DNA from: an uncultured Longilinea sp.
GTDB taxonomy: Bacteria; Chloroflexota; Anaerolineae; Anaerolineales; Anaerolineaceae
Assembly: GCA_937863945.1 (NCBI GenBank)
Contig: CALMIB010000093.1
Span: 1 to 5,608 of the forward strand
Length of the DNA stretch: 5,608 bases
Direction of reading: 5' to 3'
In this document: piece by piece, positions 1 through 4,764 of the stretch
Layout: each line of letters starts with the position of its first letter
Numbering within the stretch: position 1 is the first letter of the stretch
Made by a program: the position numbers and the translations under genes
The notes under the pieces: model-generated
Seen by the model: the letters and a program-made list of their open reading frames with translations, nothing else
Database searches by the model: none
What the model was told of the DNA's origin: nothing

Positions 1-1
1 C

Positions 2-1291
2 ACGGCGGACCGCATCGCGGGTTTTACTGAATCCGGGCAGGAAGCCGTCGACCAGGCGATTGATCAGTTCTCAGCCATTCAGCTTTCCGCGGAACAAAAG
101 GCGGCAGTCTATACGGCCCTGACCCGCAAGGTGTCCATTATCACCGGCGGCCCCGGCACCGGCAAGAGCACCATCACCCGCAACATCATCGAACTGACTC
201 TGGCGGCCAAACATTCGGTTCTGCTGGCTGCGCCAACAGGCCGAGCAGCCAAGCGCTTGAGCGAAACCACCCGGCTGGAAGCGCGCACCATCCACCGCCT
301 GCTGGAATACGCGCCGGCCGCCGGCAAGCAATTTTCTCGTAACGCGCAAAATCCGCTGGATGCTGATTTAATCATCATCGATGAGATGTCCATGGTGGAC
401 ATCCACCTGATGCACCACCTGATCGAAGCGGTCGGCGAAGGCACCCACCTGGTGTTGATCGGCGACGTGGATCAGTTGCCCTCCGTCGGCCCCGGGAATG
501 TGCTGCGCGATCTCATCGATTCAGGCATCCTGCCCGTCACCCGGCTGGTGACCATTTACCGCCAGGCAAACGACAGCTTTATCATTCTCAATGCGCATCG
601 CATCAACCAGGGTGAATTGCCCGAATTTCCGAAAGAATCCCGGGATTTCTTCCTGTTCGCTGAAACGGATGCCCGCAAAACCGCCGACTGGGTGGTGGAC
701 CTGGCTTCCGAGCGCGTCAGCAAAAAATTCGGCTTCGATTCGCACCAGGATATCCAGGTGCTTTCGCCCATGCACCGCGGCGAAGCCGGCGTAACCGAAT
801 TAAACCAACGTTTGCAGGCCGTTCTCAACCCACCGGCGCCGCGAAAAATTGAACTGCGCCACGGCAGCCGGATTTTCCGGGTGGGTGACCGCGTGATGCA
901 AATTCGCAACGACTACGACCGCCAGGTTTTCAACGGCGACATCGGCACTCTACAAAAGATCGACCTGGATGGGCCAACCCTGAGCGTCATGTTTGACGGC
1001 CGCACGGTTGACTACGATCTCACCCAGTTGGACGATCTGTTGCATGCCTATGCCATCAGCATTCATAAAGCCCAGGGGTCGGAATTTCCGGTGGTCATCA
1101 TCCCATTGTTAACCCAACACTACAGGATGCTGCAACGCAATTTACTTTATACGGCCGTGACACGCGCGAAAAAACTGGTCGTCCTGGTGGGCAGCCGGCA
1201 GGCTATCGCGACCGCGGTCAGAAATCAACAGGTGCGCCAACGCAACACGCGCCTGGCCCAACGCATACGCGCGCTTCTCCCCAACCCATAA
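2..1291 (+). CDS. recD2: RecD2-like SF1B ATP-dependent 5'-3' DNA helicase, C-terminal part (5' end outside window)
   Basis: The reading frame is open from the left edge, and 429 residues are visible. RecD2 proteins are usually about 700-800 residues, so the N-terminal OB/helix-hairpin-helix region lies upstream. The helicase motifs come in order (visible-residue numbering): Q-motif-like QLSAEQ around 27-32; Walker A GGPGTGKST at 49-57; motif Ia APTGRAAKRL around 77-86; Walker B DEMSMVD at 127-133; motif III GDVDQLPSVG at 154-163; YRQ near 186-188; an SH3-like insert around 288-343; motif V SIHKAQGSEF near 353-362; motif VI LYTAVTRAKK near 382-391. In the family, RecD2 unwinds DNA 5'-3' independently of RecBC and acts in repair and recombination. 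The GTG at 131 is internal, because the Q motif lies upstream of it in the same frame. All catalytic motifs look intact. The pfkB-family gene follows after 30 bp on the same strand. RecD of a RecBCD complex is the alternative, but the SH3-type insert and motif spelling favour RecD2. Confidence 0.93.
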   Translation, partial: TADRIAGFTESGQEAVDQAIDQFSAIQLSAEQKAAVYTALTRKVSIITGGPGTGKSTITRNIIELTLAAKHSVLLAAPTGRAAKRLSETTRLEARTIHRLLEYAPAAGKQFSRNAQNPLDADLIIIDEMSMVDIHLMHHLIEAVGEGTHLVLIGDVDQLPSVGPGNVLRDLIDSGILPVTRLVTIYRQANDSFIILNAHRINQGELPEFPKESRDFFLFAETDARKTADWVVDLASERVSKKFGFDSHQDIQVLSPMHRGEAGVTELNQRLQAVLNPPAPRKIELRHGSRIFRVGDRVMQIRNDYDRQVFNGDIGTLQKIDLDGPTLSVMFDGRTVDYDLTQLDDLLHAYAISIHKAQGSEFPVVIIPLLTQHYRMLQRNLLYTAVTRAKKLVVLVGSRQAIATAVRNQQVRQRNTRLAQRIRALLPNP

Positions 1292-1321
1292 CCCAGTTCT
1301 GATACATGTAACAGGGGCGAG

Positions 1322-2239
1322 ATGAAAGATACTATTCTGGTTTCCGGTCTGATCAATATTGAAACGACGCTGCGAATTACCGAGTTCCCGCTGGAGTATT
1401 ACCCGGTCACGTACCCATTTTTTGGCGTCAATTCCAGCGTTTCAGGCGTGGGGTACAACCTGGCCAAAGCGCTTACGGTTCTCGGCGATAATGTCCGCTT
1501 CCTGTCCCTGATCGGCAAGGACATCGCCGCCCAGCAGGTCAGGACCAAACTGATCGAGGACAACATCCCGTGGAAGTACGTGCTTTCACAACTGGATCAA
1601 ACCGCCCAATCGGTCATCCTGTATGACGGCACCGGCCGCCGTCAAATTCATACCGACCTCAAGGATATTCAGGAGCAGGCATTTCCGCCTGAGATGTTCG
1701 ACCAGGCGCTCAATGACGCGAAAATTTGCGTCCTGTGCAACATCAACTTTTCGCGGCCGCTGCTTGCACGCGCGAATAAAGCCGGCCGAGTGGTGGCAAC
1801 GGATGTGCATGCCATCGCCGATCTCGACGACGCCTATAACCGCGATTTCATGCAGGCCGCGACGATCCTCTTTATGAGCGATGACAAATTGCCTTCACCG
1901 CCTGAGGAGTGGATGCGCCGCATCTGGAACCGCTATCCGGCTGAAGTCGTCGTCATTGGCATGGGTAAAAACGGCGCTTTGTTGGGCTTGCGGGATGGTC
2001 AGCAAATGGAGCGCATCCCTGCCGTCACAACCCGCCCGGTGGTCAACACGATTGGCGCGGGTGACGCGCTCTTCGCGAGTTTCCTGCACGGTTACGTGCA
2101 TTCCGCCGACGCGTATGCATCGCTGCGAAAGGCGGTGGTTTTTGCCTCGTATAAAATTGGCGCGGTGTCAGCCGCCGATGGTTTTCTGACCGCGCAAGAA
2201 CTGGATTCACTGGCAGTGGATATCTACCGGATGAGGTAA
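1322..2239 (+). CDS. PfkB/ribokinase-family carbohydrate or nucleoside kinase
   Basis: This is a 305-residue cytoplasmic protein of normal PfkB length. Family members transfer the ATP gamma-phosphate to a hydroxyl of a sugar, nucleoside or similar small molecule; the substrate here cannot be read from sequence. The N-terminal glycine/asparagine signature is seen as SGVGYNLAKALTVLG (41-55), followed by FLSLIGKD (60-67). The C-terminal signature is VNTIGAGDALFASFL (241-255), with the anion-hole GAGD and presumed catalytic base D248. Two positions are unusual. The Asp that often precedes TxGAGD is N242, and the N-terminal GLINIETT (9-16) carries E14 where many ribokinases have a sugar-binding Asp. 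The ATG is preceded by AGGGG at 1313-1317, a modest Shine-Dalgarno 4 bases upstream. No promoter is evident in the 30-bp gap, so read-through from recD2 is likely. The stop lies 4 bp from the stop of the convergent ElyC/YdcF gene. Confidence 0.88.
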   Translation: MKDTILVSGLINIETTLRITEFPLEYYPVTYPFFGVNSSVSGVGYNLAKALTVLGDNVRFLSLIGKDIAAQQVRTKLIEDNIPWKYVLSQLDQTAQSVILYDGTGRRQIHTDLKDIQEQAFPPEMFDQALNDAKICVLCNINFSRPLLARANKAGRVVATDVHAIADLDDAYNRDFMQAATILFMSDDKLPSPPEEWMRRIWNRYPAEVVVIGMGKNGALLGLRDGQQMERIPAVTTRPVVNTIGAGDALFASFLHGYVHSADAYASLRKAVVFASYKIGAVSAADGFLTAQELDSLAVDIYRMR

Positions 2240-2243
2240 TCGC

Positions 2244-3038
2244 CTACAGCCATCCCTGCAGCCGGTACATCCATATCCCCAGGTATTCCTTGATAACATT
2301 GGTGGTTAATCCCAGGCTGCTGGTGTTGGGCAGGAAAGAAATCAAGGTTGACTGCCAACCGGCAGAAGCCAGGTTGCTCATCCCTTCGCGGGTGACGGTG
2401 AAATCGACCGGCGCGGGCACCACTTCGATGCCCTCGTGCTCAAACAGAGCCACCGACCGGGGCATATGCGCCGCTGAGGTCACCAGGAGCACTTTTTGAA
2501 TGCCGGCCGTCTTGAGCATCTCAGCCGAATACACCGCGTCCTCGTGCGTGTTCTGTGAGCGGTTTTGCAACCACAGCGCTGATTCTGGAATGCCGATGGC
2601 GGTCAGAATCGAAGCCATATCCTCCGCCGGCGTGCCCGAACCGCCGTCCTGCCAGGTGATCGTCCCGCCGCTCAGCAGCAGCACCGGCGCTTTGCCCTCG
2701 CGGTATAACTGCGCGGCATACAGCACCCGGTCTCCGGCCGCGTTGACCTCCACAGCCGGCCGGGGATATTGCCGCGATTCGGTGCCACCGCCCAGGACAA
2801 CGACCGCCTCCACAGATGGAAATTCCTGCGGTGGCAAGTATTGCCACTCCAGCGTTTGCGCCAAATGGTAAGCCACCCAACGATTGGAAGCCAGGTATAA
2901 GATCGCCAGGGAAATTGCCACCAGAGCATTGCGCAGGCGGCGGTGCCGGTTAAAAATCAGGGAAACCGCCAGCAGCAAACAAGCCAGACCAACCGGATAG
3001 ACAAACAACGGCAACAATTTGGAGAGAAAAACAAACAT
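2244..3038 (-). CDS. ElyC/SanA/YdcF-family (DUF218) membrane-anchored protein
   Basis: The protein has 264 residues from the ATG at 3038-3036, close to the length of E. coli ElyC. Two hydrophobic segments (about 6-29 and 36-52), separated by a basic loop (RHRRLR), anchor it in the membrane. The rest is one DUF218 domain: AVVVLGGG (78-85), LLLSGG (120-125), PAED (137-140), a QNRSQNTHEDA stretch (158-168), VLLVTSAAHMPRS (183-195) and VVPAPVDF (206-213). ElyC is linked to envelope and undecaprenyl-phosphate metabolism in E. coli, but the biochemical activity of the family is not settled, so only an envelope role is inferred. An in-frame TTG at 3062 would add 8 residues and overlap pcp. I prefer the ATG because the typical N-terminus of such proteins begins directly with the hydrophobic segment. 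It sits 7 bp after the pcp stop and is probably co-transcribed with it. Confidence 0.88.
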   Translation of the reverse strand: MFVFLSKLLPLFVYPVGLACLLLAVSLIFNRHRRLRNALVAISLAILYLASNRWVAYHLAQTLEWQYLPPQEFPSVEAVVVLGGGTESRQYPRPAVEVNAAGDRVLYAAQLYREGKAPVLLLSGGTITWQDGGSGTPAEDMASILTAIGIPESALWLQNRSQNTHEDAVYSAEMLKTAGIQKVLLVTSAAHMPRSVALFEHEGIEVVPAPVDFTVTREGMSNLASAGWQSTLISFLPNTSSLGLTTNVIKEYLGIWMYRLQGWL

Positions 3039-3045
3039 GGCTGGA

Positions 3046-3675
3046 TCAGATCCTTTTCTCAATCACGTCCAGGGCAATCTCAACTGCCCGCAGGCTGGTT
3101 TCAAAGCTCATCGAGGCATAGGGAGATAAGGCCCGGGATGCCTGCTCTGGCAGGGACGGCAAATGAATGAATCCCATCGGAACAGCCAGATCCCGGGTCG
3201 CAAGGGAATGCAGCCCTGCGTAGAAAACCTGGTTGCACAGGAACGCTCCTGCGCTCATGGAGATTTCCGTCGGAATACCTCGGGCCAGAATTTGCTCATA
3301 GATTTCGCGCACCGGCAGTGTGGAAAAATAGGCAGCCGGGCCCTCCGGATCAACCGGAAGGTCAGAGAGCTGTTCGCCCTGATTATCCGGAATACGGTAA
3401 TCCATCCAGTTGACAGCGATCTTTTCCACCGAAACAACCGCCCGCCGGGAGGCCTCACCCAGGCACATCACCGCATTCGGATGGTATAACGCCATTTTTT
3501 CCAGCAGCGCCTGCGGCCCACCTGTGCGATCCACCGGCAGGACGACTGATTTAACCTGGCAGCGTCCAATGGTTTTTCCATCCAAAGCCAGCGCCACAAG
3601 TTGCGAAGGATTCGTCTGGCTGCCGCCGAACGGTTCAAAGCCGGTCAGCAGAATTGTTTTCGTCAATTCATCCAT
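3046..3675 (-). CDS. pcp: Pyroglutamyl-peptidase I (peptidase family C15)
   Basis: This 209-residue cytoplasmic cysteine peptidase removes N-terminal pyroglutamate (5-oxoproline) from peptides and proteins. It matches family C15 along its length: ILLTGFEPFGG (8-18) with following NPS (22-24), the Glu region VSVEKIAVN (81-89), YRIPDNQG (93-100), EGPAAYFSTLP (111-121), the Cys region SAGAFLCNQVFY (141-152) and GFIHLPSLPEQ (168-178). The expected Glu-Cys-His triad is present as E84, C147 and H171, so the enzyme should be active. Length agrees with the roughly 210-215 residues usual for bacterial Pcp. The start at 3675 gives a five-residue lead before the conserved KTILLTGF. No Shine-Dalgarno precedes it, and a TATAAT box lies only 7 bases upstream of the ATG, which points to leaderless translation. 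A TTG at 3666 is a less likely alternative. It is the first gene of a unit with the ElyC/YdcF gene. Confidence 0.95.
   Translation of the reverse strand: MDELTKTILLTGFEPFGGSQTNPSQLVALALDGKTIGRCQVKSVVLPVDRTGGPQALLEKMALYHPNAVMCLGEASRRAVVSVEKIAVNWMDYRIPDNQGEQLSDLPVDPEGPAAYFSTLPVREIYEQILARGIPTEISMSAGAFLCNQVFYAGLHSLATRDLAVPMGFIHLPSLPEQASRALSPYASMSFETSLRAVEIALDVIEKRI
3051..3057 (-). promoter_or_regulatory. Candidate ribosome binding site of the ElyC/YdcF gene, inside the pcp 3' end
   Basis: On the minus strand AAAAGGA covers 3057-3051, within the last codons of pcp, and is 12 bases from the ATG at 3038. The spacing is longer than ideal. The alternative TTG at 3062 has only a weak GGA at 3070-3068 before it. 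The placement suggests translation of the second gene is coupled to termination of pcp. Confidence 0.45.
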
Positions 3676-3682
3676 GCACGCT

Positions 3683-3713
3683 ATTATAACGCCCTGACCT
3701 CTATCCGGATCAA
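3683..3713 (-). promoter_or_regulatory. Promoter of pcp, minus strand, likely giving a leaderless mRNA
   Basis: On the minus strand a perfect -10 TATAAT covers 3688-3683, and a partial -35 TTGATC covers 3713-3708, with a 19-bp spacer that is slightly long. A transcript beginning 6-8 bases after the -10 would start at about 3675-3677, on or next to the ATG at 3675. The -10 match is seen directly. The -35 and the start point are inferred. Confidence 0.6.
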
Positions 3714-3721
3714 CAGCCTAC

Positions 3722-3749
3722 TTTACCCGCTGCCAGAAGAGACTATAAT
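3722..3749 (+). promoter_or_regulatory. Promoter of the PAS-cyclophilin unit, plus strand
   Basis: A perfect -10 TATAAT lies at 3744-3749. A four-of-six -35 match, TTTACC, lies at 3722-3727, giving a 16-bp spacer. Transcription would start near 3756, leaving a leader of about 20 bases that contains the AGGGAG ribosome binding site of the PAS gene. The -35 elements of this promoter and of the divergent pcp promoter are about 8 bp apart, so both could be read by one regulator. Confidence 0.62.
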
Positions 3750-3766
3750 TGGACTATTCTGGTTCC

Positions 3767-3772
3767 AGGGAG
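3767..3772 (+). promoter_or_regulatory. Ribosome binding site fixing the PAS gene start
   Basis: AGGGAG lies 5 bases upstream of the ATG at 3778. It supports this start over an in-frame extension back to about 3601, which would run through the divergent promoters and into pcp. Confidence 0.7.
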
Positions 3773-3777
3773 CAAAA

Positions 3778-4122
3778 ATGAAGTATCCTGCATGGATTGA
3801 AGGATTTCCAGGAGCAATCACGGTCTGTGACCGGGAAGGCACGATCCTCTATATGAATGACCAGGCCCTTGAGGTACTTGCGGATGACGGCGGTTCGAAG
3901 TTACTCGGCCAGAATGTGCTCGATTGCCATCCGGAGCCATCGCGCAGCAAGCTGAAGAGGATGATGGAAACGCAGCAGCCCAATGTCTATACGATCGAAA
4001 AAAAAGGCAGGAAAAAGTTGATCTATCAATCCCCCTGGTATCAAGACGGCGAGTACGCCGGATTTGTCGAATTATCGTTGTTCATCCCATTTGAAATGCC
4101 GCATTTTATCCGGCAAGGATAG
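3778..4122 (+). CDS. Small single-domain PAS protein
   Basis: The protein has 114 residues and consists of little more than one PAS fold. GAITVCDREGTILYMND (12-28) is the typical first PAS strands, LLGQNVLDCHPEP (42-54) is the helix/turn region, and LIYQSPWYQDGEYAGFVELSL (81-101) forms the closing strands. It has no signal peptide, membrane segment, kinase, GGDEF or DNA-binding domain. PAS domains sense ligands, redox state or light, or mediate protein contacts; the ligand here is unknown. C50-H51-P52 resembles a Cys-His-Pro motif that I recall from PAS domains of DUF438-type proteins, where a bound cofactor is possible. That link is an inference. An eight-adenine run at 3998-4005 encodes Glu-Lys-Lys without disturbing the frame. 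The start is fixed by AGGGAG and by the promoter immediately upstream. The stop lies 17 bp before the cyclophilin ATG, so the two form an operon. Confidence 0.82.
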   Translation: MKYPAWIEGFPGAITVCDREGTILYMNDQALEVLADDGGSKLLGQNVLDCHPEPSRSKLKRMMETQQPNVYTIEKKGRKKLIYQSPWYQDGEYAGFVELSLFIPFEMPHFIRQG

Positions 4123-4139
4123 TCAGAAAAGGAGCTGGA

Positions 4140-4631
4140 ATGTCCCAAAAACAATGGAAGACCGCGCCAGTCATGAGCATTGATTCAAGCAAGATTTATC
4201 GTGTTTCCATGAACACGTCTCGCGGCTTGATCACACTGGATCTTTATCCAAAACACGCGCCCAAGACCGTCAATAATTTTGTCTTCCTGATCCGGGAAGG
4301 CTTTTTTGACGGCGTGAAGTTCCACCGCGTGATCAACAATTTTGTCATCCAGGGCGGGGATCCGACCGGAACCGGCATGGGCGGCCCTGGCTACCGTTTT
4401 GAGGACGAGGTAAAGAACAACCCGCTGATTCACGAAACCGGTGTAATTTCGATGGCCAATGCCGGCCCCAACACCAACGGCAGCCAGTTTTTCATCACGC
4501 ACTCGCCGCAACCGCACCTGAACGGCAAACACACCGTTTTTGGCAAGGTTGTCAACGGCATGGACGTCGTCAATGCGATCCGTCAGGGGGATATGATGGA
4601 TACTGTCACCGTGGAAGAAATCGCGGCTTGA
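4140..4631 (+). CDS. Cyclophilin-type peptidyl-prolyl cis-trans isomerase
   Basis: This 163-residue single-domain cyclophilin catalyses cis-trans isomerisation of Xaa-Pro bonds during protein folding. It has no signal peptide or lipobox, so it should act in the cytoplasm. Key residues of the active site are present: catalytic R63 in FHRVI (61-65), F68 and Q71 in FVIQGGDPTGTG (68-79), MANAGPNTNGSQFFIT (104-119) with Q116 and F118, and LNGKHTVFG (127-135) with H131. The position of human CypA Trp121 is H126, a common bacterial change that usually lowers cyclosporin binding. A 20-residue N-terminal extension precedes the first strand, as in several bacterial members. The ATG follows a strong AAAAGGAG at 4127-4134 with a 5-base spacer. 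It is the second gene of the PAS unit and ends just before a strong terminator. Confidence 0.95.
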   Translation: MSQKQWKTAPVMSIDSSKIYRVSMNTSRGLITLDLYPKHAPKTVNNFVFLIREGFFDGVKFHRVINNFVIQGGDPTGTGMGGPGYRFEDEVKNNPLIHETGVISMANAGPNTNGSQFFITHSPQPHLNGKHTVFGKVVNGMDVVNAIRQGDMMDTVTVEEIAA

Positions 4632-4637
4632 GAGACC

Positions 4638-4674
4638 AAAACGCCGCTTCAATTTCTCGAAGCGGCGTTTTTTT
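4638..4674 (+). terminator. Intrinsic (rho-independent) terminator of the PAS-cyclophilin unit
   Basis: A perfect inverted repeat pairs 4638-4650 with 4659-4671 (AAAACGCCGCTTC against GAAGCGGCGTTTT) around an 8-base loop. The distal arm runs into seven thymines at 4668-4674. It begins 7 bases after the cyclophilin stop codon and is the only clear terminator in the window. Confidence 0.95.
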
Positions 4675-4703
4675 ACCATCGAATGGTTAAACAACTATAT
4701 AAT
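4673..4703 (+). promoter_or_regulatory. Probable promoter of the SDR gene with an overlapping inverted repeat
   Basis: A perfect TATAAT lies at 4698-4703, just after the terminator and about 60 bases before the SDR start. The -35 is poor: TTACCA at 4673-4678 is a four-of-six match with a 19-bp spacer. An imperfect inverted repeat, ACCAT-CGA-ATGGT (4675-4687, extendable by TT/AA with one bulged base), covers the -35 region. It could be a small operator or simply chance. Confidence 0.45.
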
Positions 4704-4764
4704 CAAGGGTAAGCCGGCAAGATAAGCACTGATTTCTCATCAAACGGCGGGAAAGGATTTTTTC

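Noticed and set aside
131..1291. RecD2 starting at the GTG at 131
   Set aside because: The frame is open to the window edge, and the upstream codons encode the Q-motif region of the helicase, so this is an internal codon of a longer gene.
1306..1311. ATG directly followed by TAA in the recD2-pfkB gap, as a start-stop regulatory element
   Set aside because: It has no convincing ribosome binding site of its own, and such six-base strings are expected by chance.
2208..2218. Palindrome CACTGGCAGTG near the end of the kinase gene as a terminator
   Set aside because: The centre is a single base, too tight for a stable loop without opening the stem, and no T-tract follows on either strand.
3601..3777. 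In-frame upstream extension of the PAS protein
   Set aside because: It overlaps pcp on the opposite strand and the divergent promoters, has no PAS-like sequence, and the ATG at 3778 has a good ribosome binding site.
4185..4694. Long minus-strand open frame opposite the cyclophilin gene
   Set aside because: It lies opposite a clearly conserved cyclophilin, resembles no family I recognise, and runs through the terminator hairpin; it is a composition shadow.
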